Positions 1-9,010 of a stretch of DNA of 64,000 nt are shown here, piece after piece. Numbering within the stretch: position 1 is the stretch's first letter; every line of letters begins with the position of its first letter. A program made the position numbers and the translations under genes. Source of the stretch: Asterochloris sp. CNOR1 (lineage: Eukaryota; Chlorophyta; Trebouxiophyceae; Trebouxiales; Trebouxiaceae). Location of the stretch: positions 2,294,001 through 2,358,000 of the forward strand of contig OZ017756.1 of assembly GCA_963969365.1 (NCBI GenBank), written 5' to 3'. The notes under the pieces were generated by a model. The model saw only the letters and a program-made list of their open reading frames with translations. It ran no database searches and was not told the DNA's origin.

Positions 1-36
1 CCATCCATGTGCCACCTCCCAATCCATCTCCATGCC

Positions 37-250
37 TCATTGAGACACACAGACACAGAGGACACAGCCTTCCAGGGCTGCAGCTGCTGGCAAACATGCA
101 GTCTGCTTGGGTGCCTGGTGCAGACTCAGTAGCTTGCTGAGGATGCAAGGGTGATTTCGTTGTGTCCTGTGTGTCCCCTTGTGTGGGTGCACTGATGCCC
201 TATTTAGAGCTCCTTCATGGCTTCCTTTGCCTTCACCCCACTGGTGGGTG
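37..250. repeat. 230-bp regulatory-looking module, A1
   Basis: First of three related modules in copy A. It opens with a purine-rich GACACACAGACACAGAGGAC tract and about 110 bp later has the near-complementary GTGTCCTGTGTGTCC tract, so the two ends could pair. It then runs into a conserved tail with TTTAGAGCTC and TTCATGGC. No open frame is convincing here. Confidence 0.7.
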
Positions 251-414
251 CTCGATTGTATGCAATCATACCTGGTTCTAGGCATTCCATTCTGGTCAGG
301 TGGCCTATCAATGCTTTCTCTGGCCTTTTCCACAAAACCTCCAAAGTGCATGCACCTGATGCACCAGATCTTCTTGGTGAAAACCTTATGCCAACCTCCC
401 AAGCCATCTCCACA

Positions 415-665
415 TCTCAATGAGACACACAGACACAAAGGATACAGCCTGCCAAAGCTGTAGCTGCTGGCAAGCATGCAATCTGCCTGGGTGCCTGGAG
501 CAAACTCATGAGCAGCTGAGTATGCTGGGGTGATGTCCTTGTGTCCTGTGTGTCCGTCGTGTCAGTGCTTTGATGCCTCATTTAGAGCTCTTTCATGGCT
601 CCCCTTCCACTTGAGCCACTGGCAGGGGCTCAGGTGCTGTCACAGGGCCTGGTCAACACATATCA
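415..665. repeat. 230-bp regulatory-looking module, A2
   Basis: Same plan as the module at 37-250: a GACACACAGACACAAAGG tract, a central part, the complementary GTGTCCTGTGTGTCC tract and the TTTAGAGCTC tail. It ends with GGGCCTGGTCAACACATATCAGGAAG. It lies about 340 bp upstream of the gene at 1005. Confidence 0.7.
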
Positions 666-1004
666 GGAAGCTCAAAGATGTCAGTCCTCCCAAGCCAGCA
701 AATGACAAACAACAATCTGCTTACCTTCTGCAGGCCGTGGCTCCCAATGTCGCACATCATTCTGCATCCTGGGGTAGCAAGGTCTCCAGCAGGCCAGCGT
801 GTTGTATTTATTGCCAAGGGACTGGAAGGTGCGCAGCAGCAGTGTGATGCAAATCTGATGTCCTTCTGCTGGCCTTGGCTCACATTGTCGCACGTTGTTC
901 TGCACCCTGGGGCAGCAGAACCCTCAGCGAGCCCCCAAGCACAGTTCTCTGTGTTGAAGTGAACGGCTTATAGACAAGGGTTTTGCTTGTCTTGGCAAAA
1001 CGTC

Positions 1005-1562
1005 ATGGTGCCTGAGACTCCCAATGCAGCTTTTGTCACCATGTGCATGGACCGCATGCTGGACCTGGAGAAGCAGGTTGACAGCCTTCAAAGGTCAGTG
1101 AGGCACCTTCAACAGACATCATGCAAGCTGGCTCTGGGCAGGGACATGTGCACATTCAATGACGGCAGTGGCTTCAATTTTTGCATGAACGATGACACCT
1201 TCAGAGTGAGGGATCGCGTCACAATGGACCCATTGGACGAGGCACACTTCAATGTGCTCGTGGCTGAACACCCGCTGAGCATCACTTGGGATCTAACCCC
1301 ATATGGCCACGGCCGGTTCACGAAGTCCATTGGCGCTTCAGGCATGCCTTTAACAGTCAAGGAGCTGATGGAAGGCATTTTCGAGATTTACAATGCCAAG
1401 TTGCCAACAATTCCAGAGAGCGGCATTTCCCCTGAAACAAGGCTTTGCGACCTGGGTCCATGCTGTGCGTGGTTCGGCGGCCTCACTCCTACACATTCCC
1501 GTGGCACAATTAGCAGCCTCACTGTGGTCATCAGGCGGTCTGCTCCTCTTCCTTTTGAGTGA
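1005..1562 (+). CDS. Small coiled-coil protein of the element, copy A
   Basis: I do not recognise the family. The frame is open from a possible TTG at 987, but the first ATG is at 1005 and gives 185 aa. Residues about 15-40 (RMLDLEKQVDSLQRSVRHLQ) have the heptad spacing of a short coiled coil, and the rest looks globular. The same protein is encoded in copy B (13660-14217) with only a few amino-acid changes near the C-terminus, which suggests selection on the coding frame. The conserved part may end at a splice donor near codon 157 (GACCTGG followed by GTMCAT) rather than at the stop. It lies between two of the 230-bp modules and upstream of the helicase on the same strand. A role as a replication accessory or DNA-binding protein is only a guess. 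Confidence 0.55.
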   Translation: MVPETPNAAFVTMCMDRMLDLEKQVDSLQRSVRHLQQTSCKLALGRDMCTFNDGSGFNFCMNDDTFRVRDRVTMDPLDEAHFNVLVAEHPLSITWDLTPYGHGRFTKSIGASGMPLTVKELMEGIFEIYNAKLPTIPESGISPETRLCDLGPCCAWFGGLTPTHSRGTISSLTVVIRRSAPLPFE

Positions 1563-1914
1563 TTGCGGTATGTCATATGAAGACTGAAGTGGCTCCATGA
1601 TTCAAGTGATATACAAGTGAACAATTAGGCATTTCGCCACCTAGAGGATAGGAATGTGCCAGTGTGCCACTTTCTGCCATGAGGAGTAGGTGCCATACCG
1701 CTGCCCTGCCTGCCAGCACCCAGTGAGCAGCGAGGACACTTTGTGGCGCACACCAAGGTCCCATGTGCTTAGGTGTGGGAGCTCTGCCATCTAGCCCGCC
1801 AGCAGAACGCCAGCCTGAACTGCATGAGCATGGTGGGGCTCACAGCCTGGCAGGGCTGTTTAGACTGTTGCCATTGAGGATAATGCTGCCAGCGGGCAGA
1901 TCTGTGATTGACAG

Positions 1915-2165
1915 ACTCCCAGACACACAGACACAAAGGACACAGCCTGCCAGGGCTGCAGCTGCTGGCAAGCATGCAGTCTGCTCGGGTGCCTGGAGCA
2001 AACTCATGAGCTTGCTGAGTATGCTGGGGTGATTTCGTTGTGTCCTGTGTGTCCTTTGTGTCGGTGCTTTCATGCCCCACAAAGAGCTCCCATGGCTCCC
2101 TCCCCTTTGACCCACTGGTCAGGGGTGCTTAGATGCTGTCACCAGGCCTGGTTAAACATATGAGG
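1915..2165. repeat. 230-bp regulatory-looking module, A3
   Basis: Third module of copy A, with the same inverted GACACAAAGGACACA tracts. Its end (CCTGGTTAAACATATGAGG) lies about 35 bp upstream of the ATG of the helicase gene remnant at 2201. A promoter or 5' UTR role is therefore likely for at least this module. Confidence 0.7.
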
Positions 2166-2200
2166 AAAGTCGAAGAGGTCGGTCGAGTCTCTGCAGCTCT

Positions 2201-2727
2201 ATGGACCTGCCAGACGAGCTCGAGTACCTGCCTTATCGCCTCAAAGGTCTCGAAGTTGATGAGCTGACAGAGCTGCTTGAGGGCTGCGGCTTCCTGAGCG
2301 ATGCAGGATGCAGTCTGAACATTTCGTTGATAGCTGACTCCATGCGCCGCCGCATATTTGTCCCAGATAGCGCTGAGAAGCGAGGCCTCAGGGACATCAG
2401 GCTGACTTTCACAGCATCTGTCAGCCATTGCCCGATCTGTGGTGCGACATGCTCCAGCCTGAGCCAGCAGCTTGAGGGGAGTGCTGAGGAGCTCAGTCAG
2501 ATGTGTTGTGAGGGCAACGCACAAGAGCCCAGTGACAGCGTCGCTGCCAGGCGCAGTCATGAGCCGACCTGGAAGGTGAGCTTGGAACTCAGTGGCCGGT
2601 GGTGACAGTGCTGTAGTCTCAGTCAATGTTCCACCTATCTGCAGGTGACAGGGTGGAGCGAAGTCGGCGGCCCGTGCGTGCGTGGCTCCTCAGAGTGCTA
2701 CGCGGGCACCCCTGAATTCAGTGCAGA
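2201..2727 (+). pseudogene. Helicase N-terminal remnant, copy A
   Basis: The ATG at 2201 opens the same first exon as the copy B helicase (MDLPDELEYLPYRLKG), with one fewer Glu codon. The exon ends at the same GTGAGC donor after EPTWK, and the second exon resumes after the CTGCAG near 2645. At 2727 similarity to copy B breaks inside exon 2 (after TPEFSAE), and about 2.1 kb holding the D5_N and SF3 helicase regions is missing. The remnant therefore encodes only about 150 residues without any helicase motif. A cysteine pair CPICGATC in exon 1 could be part of a small zinc-binding site. Junction sequence continues directly into the nuclease-like segment. Confidence 0.75.
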
Positions 2728-3284
2728 AGCCCCGCAGCGTATGCCAGCAAGAAGTTCACGGGGCCATAGTGCATGGCGGTGATTGGCTGGCGCTTTGCCT
2801 TCAGGTCCTTGATAGCATCTAGCAGGCTCAGCTGTTTGTCCTCGCCAATCAACACGGTGCAACCAGCTACTGTCACAAGCGTGTCAGGGCGGGCACGCAC
2901 GAGCACAGCCTTGCTAGTGGTGCTTTTTTGCTTCTCTGTCTCATTGAACAGGACTTTCAAGTCCTTGGGGTCAATGCAGCTGAACTTGCTCATTCGAAGC
3001 AATATGGTACGGATAGCACCACCTATAACAACGCTGACAGTGGCCTCGCTAGATGCCTGGCCGCTAAATGGATCACGCAAGAGGCTACCCAAGGTAGCTG
3101 GCAAGTCTGAGCCATCCGCGACCATCAAGCACTCATCTGCGGTGCTGGGGTGCTGGCTTGCAATGGCCTCATCGCATTCTGGTGTGACTGGGATCAGCAG
3201 AGGGCTGTTTTGGGGGAACAGCCTTGTGTGGCTACAGCCCAACGCTGCCCAATGTTCTGCTGACATTTTCTGCATGATTTTCAT
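2718..3284 (-). CDS. PD-(D/E)XK / Crinkler-type nuclease-like fragment
   Basis: The open frame reads from an ATG at 3284 (an upstream TTG is also open) to a stop at 2718, 188 aa. Its C-terminal half has ARPDTLV, then about ten residues later VLIGEDK, then a helical DAIKDLKAK stretch and MHYGPVNFLLAYAAG. That RPD...GE(D/E)K plus aromatic/YAA layout resembles the restriction-endonuclease-like domain found beside Crinkler-type kinases in algae and fungi; I infer this from motif shape only. The last three codons and the stop come from the helicase-side junction at 2727, so the natural C-terminus is lost. The N-terminal end overlaps sequence shared with copy B. Copy B lacks the rest. The intact element may have carried both helicase and this gene. 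Confidence 0.45.
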   Translation of the reverse strand: MKIMQKMSAEHWAALGCSHTRLFPQNSPLLIPVTPECDEAIASQHPSTADECLMVADGSDLPATLGSLLRDPFSGQASSEATVSVVIGGAIRTILLRMSKFSCIDPKDLKVLFNETEKQKSTTSKAVLVRARPDTLVTVAGCTVLIGEDKQLSLLDAIKDLKAKRQPITAMHYGPVNFLLAYAAGLLH

Positions 3285-3449
3285 GAAACTTGTCCCAAAG
3301 TATTGAACTGGCTGGTCTCCCCCTCTTGAACTCAACCTTTGTGTGCCAGCACCTTGCTCGTCAAGTCATATTGAACTGCTGAAAGTCACATTTCACTGAG
3401 TGGTGTCAGAAAGTGAGATGTCACCCCACAAAACCACATGTCATCTTGA

Positions 3450-3473
3450 GGGGCAAGCCTGCAGGCTTGCCCC
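3450..3473. repeat. Perfect 24-bp palindrome, copy A
   Basis: GGGGCAAGCCTG is followed directly by its exact reverse complement. It sits between the convergent helicase/nuclease region and the Rep gene, and it is preserved in copy B as a 22-bp palindrome. It may be a replication-origin hairpin, a transcript 3'-end element or a protein-binding site. Confidence 0.8.
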
Positions 3474-3859
3474 CAACAGACTACACTTGAAACACTCTTG
3501 GTCTACATGAATTGAAGATCTGCATTCCTGCGTAACCCTGTCTCTCTGGGCCCATCAAACATTTGTGGCCAGTCATTGCACAACAATGTTCCACTACACT
3601 TGAACTTCACTTGATGATGACAACCTGAGGGAGCTGTCCACATCAAGACATGTGGTAGCTTTAAGGGCTGGGCATGGGCTACACTTGATTCCCTGGTGGC
3701 GAAAGAGGGCCTCCTGGGCCCATGAAAAGGCTTGCACTGGCGCACTCTCTGCACCTGTTACAAATTCACACGATGTGGGTGCATGGACGCTCTTTCCACA
3801 CCTGTGCTGTAGCATGTCAGTACATGTATTCCCAATTTCATCTCTGAGACAAGCTTGTG

Positions 3860-4939
3860 TCATCTGGCCTTCATCACATCAGCAACAACAGCTGCCGGCA
3901 GATTGTAAGTGACACATGTCCTTGCTGGCGCACGCCCAGCCATCCATCCAGGAGGTGGGAGGTCCTCAAACAGATTGATAAATGCCTCCTCATAGTACTG
4001 CTTCAGCTTGGTCAGCGAAAGGCCGCCAGGTCCAGACTGCAACTTCCTGATAGGCTCCAGGAGTCTGAGGCGACGAAAGTCAGGAGGGTGTGCCTCCAAA
4101 AACTCATGAGCGACCATACGTTCCTCTCGCAGGCTTCCATTGGGCCCTTGCAGGTACTTCATGGAGCGCTCTCGCTGGCGAGTCTGCTGCTCCTTTGGGA
4201 GGGCTCTGAACTCCTCCTCATCATAGGCAGGATTGCAAATCATGTTGCCTTGCACACGCCTTGACACAGTGTTGGAGCTCGAGCTCTTGATGAACACCCT
4301 CGGCAAGTCGGACTTGGTGCATTTCACACTGTCTGCGGCAGCTTCCATCAGACGCTCATATTCCTCATACGTCTTGCATTGAAGTTCTGGAGTCCCTGCC
4401 TTGACAGCTGCTGTGACCACTTGCACTGGGCCTTGTCGTCCAGCGCTCTTCCTGAGACCTCCATGCGAGATCTCCCAATCTCCACCGCACATGAACTCCA
4501 CTGTCCTGTGCCCAGGATCCTCTGGGCGGTGATTTGCATGGTCGTTGTTGTTCACGTACAGTGACCTGTAGTCGCCAAGCCCCTTCAGGCCGCGAGCTGG
4601 TCCAGCATCTGCTTTCAACTCGTTGAACAACTTCACCTCCACAAAGCCAGTCTCTGTGCCAAATATGGGTGCCATGGAGGCAGCAATGCGGGCTTTGACA
4701 GCGCTCTTGGTCTTGGGAGCCTCAGACATCACAAGGAAGTGTACGTGGTCATTGCCAGCTTTGTGGTGAAAGGTACCTGAATACTTCTTCATGTTGTTTC
4801 CAAAGACATTCTTCAAGGCTGCCACGCTCTGCTGCGAGACCTGAGGCAGCTGGTCTTCGTTGGTGGTGATGTGATTGACAACAACTTCAAAGTTGCGCTC
4901 CTGCAATGGCTTCTTGCCGCTGCCTTGCTTGGAGTTCAT
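3860..4939 (-). CDS. HUH Rep-like protein, intact frame, copy A
   Basis: ATG at 4939, stop at 3860, 359 aa, one exon. Residues 65-67 are His-Val-His in NDHVHFLVMSE, the HUH metal-binding motif of rolling-circle Rep endonucleases, and FEVVVN at 17-22 is placed like Rep motif I. Residues 147-156 (VEFMCGGDWE) are followed by GxQGPVQVVTAAVKAG and a helical segment. This resembles the stretch after motif III in CRESS-type Reps, where YCxKxGD and then an oligomerisation helix are expected. The expected Tyr and Lys are not obvious there, so the nucleophile is uncertain; KTYEEYERL further on is a candidate. The C-terminal half is charged and helical. The gene runs convergent to the helicase gene of the same element. 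Replitrons are a known group of HUH-encoding transposons in green algae; membership cannot be tested here. Confidence 0.6.
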   Translation of the reverse strand: MNSKQGSGKKPLQERNFEVVVNHITTNEDQLPQVSQQSVAALKNVFGNNMKKYSGTFHHKAGNDHVHFLVMSEAPKTKSAVKARIAASMAPIFGTETGFVEVKLFNELKADAGPARGLKGLGDYRSLYVNNNDHANHRPEDPGHRTVEFMCGGDWEISHGGLRKSAGRQGPVQVVTAAVKAGTPELQCKTYEEYERLMEAAADSVKCTKSDLPRVFIKSSSSNTVSRRVQGNMICNPAYDEEEFRALPKEQQTRQRERSMKYLQGPNGSLREERMVAHEFLEAHPPDFRRLRLLEPIRKLQSGPGGLSLTKLKQYYEEAFINLFEDLPPPGWMAGRAPARTCVTYNLPAAVVADVMKAR

Positions 4940-5128
4940 TGTGACCTGCTCTCCTATGAGTGGGATTGAAAAGCTCTAAGTAGGCACACAGGCCCAAGCT
5001 CATTGATGTGATCTAAAAGACAGTCAAGAAGCATTCCAGTGGGCATGAGCACCATGACCAGGGTCTGTCGCGGAGCAGGCCTTCAAGTCTGACCCCGTGT
5101 CGCAGGGTGTTACCTGACTTACTTTAGG

Positions 5129-5528
5129 TCGTCATATAATTGCAGGCGAGGTGAGATCCTGCAACCTCTGCCCATGATGTGCACAGTCCAGATATTCTGG
5201 GCCAGCAGCATGCATTCAGACGACAGCCATGCTACTGTGCAATGTGTGACCGGCTTCAAGTAGCCACCATTGCCACTCTGTGTTCCAAGGAAGTACACAG
5301 CAGCAGGACACCAGTACTAAAGCACCACCTCATTCATTACAATGCTTTGTTGCGACAGCCAACTGTGCAATTCACTGAGATGAGACATGAGCACATGTTG
5401 TCTGGTGAAGCATGCATGTGAAGGCTTCCTGACATGACAGCAATGCAGTCGCCAGTGTGCACTGGGTGACACTCATTACAGAAGACAGCGCTCCAAATGT
5501 CAACAGAGCATATCAGCAATCAGTCCTG
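5129..5528. other. No gene seen
   Basis: Sequence between the right edge of element copy A and the stop codon of the coiled-coil gene at 5529. I see no convincing exon, repeat or RNA gene. Confidence 0.5.
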
Positions 5529-8500
5529 TCAGCTTCTGGCTACTATCCATGCTGAGCCAAGCCATTCCTCCACAGCGCTGACTGGGATGCTGGGAGGGGC
5601 AGTGTGCCCAAGTGCCTCATAGACATGGGGCTTCGACAGGTGGTCCTGCAGTGCTGCTGCAATATCTGCCGAGCAGTGCAGCTCACGATCAGTCATGGGC
5701 GCTGTCTGAGGGCTGGATGGACTTGGGGACCATTCGCTGGCCTGCACACGGCTGGGGCCTGGCACGTCCCTTGTTGAATCATTTGCCAGCAGCTGCGCTT
5801 CCTGTGGGGTGCTTGCACCGCTTGGACGCTCTGCAGAGCAACAAGGAGAAGGCGTGCTGGCAGGCACTTCAGGTGCCTGTCCTGAGACATGCTTGCAGCA
5901 ACTGTCAGCAGAAGGGCATCAGCCAGATGTCTGCTGGGGTTCACATGTCCAATGTCTTCACCATGCTCAACAGCAGGCTGACATAACTGGTTGCTGCAAA
6001 TCCAGATCTTTCACTTGGATCATGTCATGCTGCCCACCAGACCTCAAGGTTCACTACTGTCAACCCGCTGCCATGGCACAGCAGAGTACTTTTCATGCTC
6101 AGATGACAAATGCTGAGCAGTCCCTCTGACATGCACGCCCATGTGCAGGGTGCCACACAGGCAAACCTGGGGCACTGGCCCAAGTCAACGGTCTTGTCAC
6201 AAGTGATGAGCTTGGGATCTAGCAAGGTGAAGGTGCAACGCACCCTCAAATATCCAGTCCTGCCGCGCCTCTAGCTCGTCCACAGATGACTGCAACAGCT
6301 GCCGGACACGACGGGCAGCTGCTGCGCGCCCTTTGTTGGTGAAGCGGGAGCTAAGGATGTCAATGCACAGCGGCTCTGAGAGGTCGCCCACATTGTTGCC
6401 AGGTTGGCGGTAGATGTCATGGCGGTTGAAATCCCCGAGCACTGCTGCAGCTCCAGGGTGCTCTGGCGCAGCATTGTGCTGCTTGGTGTTGAGTACTATC
6501 CAGCAGAGCTCTGTCTGAATCCTGCACCAGCAAGATGAGGTACATTCCCTTGACATTGAGGTTACCTATACAGTGCAGCAGGCTTAGCAGAAACACAGCG
6601 AAAAAGCGACATGTGTGCACAAAAAGTGCTGCAAGAGTAGGCACTGTGGGGACTTACAGGTCCTTTACATGCTGTCGACGATAATGTTTACATTTGCCAG
6701 CGACTTTCATCAGGTTTACCTATGTCTCCTCCTGCCGGTTGACAGGTTGCTGGGCTTCTTGGCCTCGTAAAAGCCCACAGCATGCAGCGTCAGCTGCCCC
6801 ACACAACTCTCCAGGCGGCTCAATGCATTGTCTATGTCTGCGTTAAGTTGTGAGATGAGCTGCTGCTTCTCCTGCAGCCACAAGGTTGCAGGCCGGTTGA
6901 GAGGCAGACTGCATTCCGTAACAGACCACAAGGCCAATTGCTGCTGCTGAAGTCGGGCCTTTCATGCCATAAGCTGCAATTATGATACCAGGCTTGCTGT
7001 GGTCAGTCTAGCACAAAACCTTCCAGCCAGAGGCCTGCCTTCAATGCAAATTGCACCTGAATGCAAACTTGCCTGCAGCTTGTGCTCCAGCTGCTCTTCT
7101 TCACTGGCCTGCTGGATGTTGTGACTGGGCCTACTTCGCTTGTTGGCCATTCTAATCTCCTCTAGGGCAGCATCAAGCTGCTCCTTTGCCAACTCTGCCT
7201 CTGTCTTCTCCGCCTGCCACTCCACAAGCTGTACCTGGCTTTGCTGGATCTCCTGAAGCAGCTCCTCAGCACCTGCAAAGAAACATTTCAACCCAGGCTC
7301 AGCCCCCAAGACATGAAGTACACCTGCATGTACCTGATCAGGTGCGATTCGTAAGGCCAAAGCTGTGAAGACGCACACAACTTAGTGGCAATGCAGCTGT
7401 GCTGCCCACATGTTGGGTGTGATGTGGACTTGCAGCCTTGTGCCTGCGCACCATGGCCGGTGTGCGCAGCTCATCAAGTCTAAAACAAGACTTTAGCCTG
7501 CAATTCCCACCTTGCCCTGTCCAGATGAAGAGGTAGTCTGTTTTGCCCCTTCTGATGTGCAAGTGAACATCTGGAAAATCCCACTCCTGCCCCAGCCAGG
7601 GAACGCGCTGCACTGCGATGACGGTGCACTTCTCTGGGGCAAAGTGCACCTGCAGATACTCGCAGGCTTGGGCAGCTGCATCATCTTCTGCCCTGAAGGC
7701 TGCCCATTCAAACATAGGAAGGTCTTGCAGGTGGTCGCCGCCGCTGTGCGGCCCCTTGTTGTTGTAGTCAAAGTGGTATCCCAGTCGGCGCTGAATCTGC
7801 CGAGCCTTCTCTGAGGTTGCTGTGCTGGGTGCGACAGAGAGGGATTTTTTGCGTGCTTCTGGCTGTGGCGTCAAGGTTACCACCAGCTGGTTGAGTGTCG
7901 GCGTCAAGTTCACCATTGTCTGGTTGAGCTCCATGAGCGCTGCCGTGTGTGCCGCAGGGGTAGCCATGCTGCCTGCAAGTCAGGCATGCCACTTGTTTGC
8001 AAGAGTCAACAAGCAGATAGACTCAGACAGGCTCTGCGCTTAAATGTAGAGCCTGTGTAGCCCACTCCTCCACTGGCTCAGTGCACAGCAAGCCCTGCCT
8101 GCGGCGAGGCTCCATCCATGTGATGAGGTCCTTCTTCCAATGGCCTGCTTCAGGGCCACCAAACTTCACCAGCAGCAGCAGCAGCATGCCAGGCCACGCA
8201 TCCCAAGCCAGGCCTCTTCTACAGCCATCAAAACAGCAGCCCATTTGCCCACACCCATCCCAAGTTGATCATGGCCCGATGCCGTGACTGCACCCAGCCC
8301 CTCTTGCAGCATGGCAAGTAGGCCACCTGGCAACACAACTGATGTTCATAGCTTGCAGCCCTGGCGCATGGGCTCACCTCCTGATGATGGTCATCCAGGC
8401 ACTGCCCAGCACATGAATGCCACAGGGGCCTCAACCACAACATGGAGCCCGGCAGTCTTGAGGTTTGCACTTACCAAGCACTGAATTCCTGGGCGCACAC

Positions 8501-8781
8501 GCTCCAAGGCACCCACACTTAAATTCCAGGCCTCAACATTCACGCTTCTTAACCACTGTGAGACAGGCTGACTGGAAAGACTGCTCACCTGGAGGGTGTG
8601 CCGCGAGTCGCATGGCACGCGCCTCCTCCATGAGTCTCTCTTCCCTGGCAGTCAGATTGTGAATGTCAGCCGCATAGATTTCCAACAGCCGGTCATTTGG
8701 CTCCTGCTTTGCTCCCTCTTTGCGCCGCTTCTGTTGCACTAGGCGCAGCTCCTGCCTGATCAGCGTCAGCTCATCCTGCAT
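5529..8781 (-). CDS. Multi-exon coiled-coil protein, partner of the recombinase gene
   Basis: Several minus-strand blocks look coding and are bounded by splice signals, although I could not phase them all. They are about 8781-8589 (charged coiled coil starting MQDELTLIRQELRLVQQKRR; frame open up to an ATG at 9012), a block near 8244-8080 with GLAWDAWPGMLLLLLVKFGG, and about 7967-7490 with DLPMFEWAAFR and DVHLHIRRGKTDYLFIW. Then come about 7273-7073 (coiled coil AEELLQEIQQSQVQLVEWQA, ending at a GC donor AG|GCAAGT), 6910-6720 (helical), 6521-6249 (GAAAVLGDFNRHDIYRQPGN) and the last exon, ending at a stop at 5529 with a Ser/Pro-rich stretch. It is divergent from the tyrosine recombinase at 9011, with almost no space between them. 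The family is unknown. The RGKTDYLF strand might belong to a nuclease-like fold, but that is weak. Confidence 0.45.
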
Positions 8782-9010
8782 GCAAGGATTTACCGGAAGG
8801 AGCTGAGGCAACGGCTGAAGGCACTGGCAGAGGTCTCTGGCAGGCATCTCAAGCTGCCAGTGGTCACCTGGGGCAGTGGCCCATGTCCAGCCATGCTTAG
8901 AATGCTGACCAGCAAAGGTAAGGCTGGGTATCAGCCTGGAATCTTCGCCTCCCGACCTAAGTGCTAGGTCAAGAAACCCTAGCGCGCCAAAGTGCCCCAG
9001 ATCGACCTTC

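Larger units (their letters stand above)
1..5128. mobile_element. Rep/helicase element, copy A (left end outside window)
   Basis: Bases from about 43 to 2727 match copy B at an offset of 12655 bp, and about 3215 to 5128 match copy B's right arm at an offset near 14263 bp, in the same orientation with only scattered differences. Between the arms (2728-3215) copy A carries a different stretch of about 490 bp instead of the roughly 2.1 kb that encodes most of the helicase in copy B. Similarity stops just after TTACCTGACTTACTT near 5128, which I take as the right edge. The left edge lies outside the window. Genes in order: a small coiled-coil protein (+), a helicase N-terminal remnant (+), a nuclease-like frame (-) and an intact Rep-like frame (-). 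The copy is probably defective by itself because the helicase core is missing. Confidence 0.8.

Noticed and set aside
987-1007. Start of the coiled-coil gene at 987
   Set aside because: The codon there is TTG. The first ATG in frame is at 1005; the same holds for 13642 against 13660.
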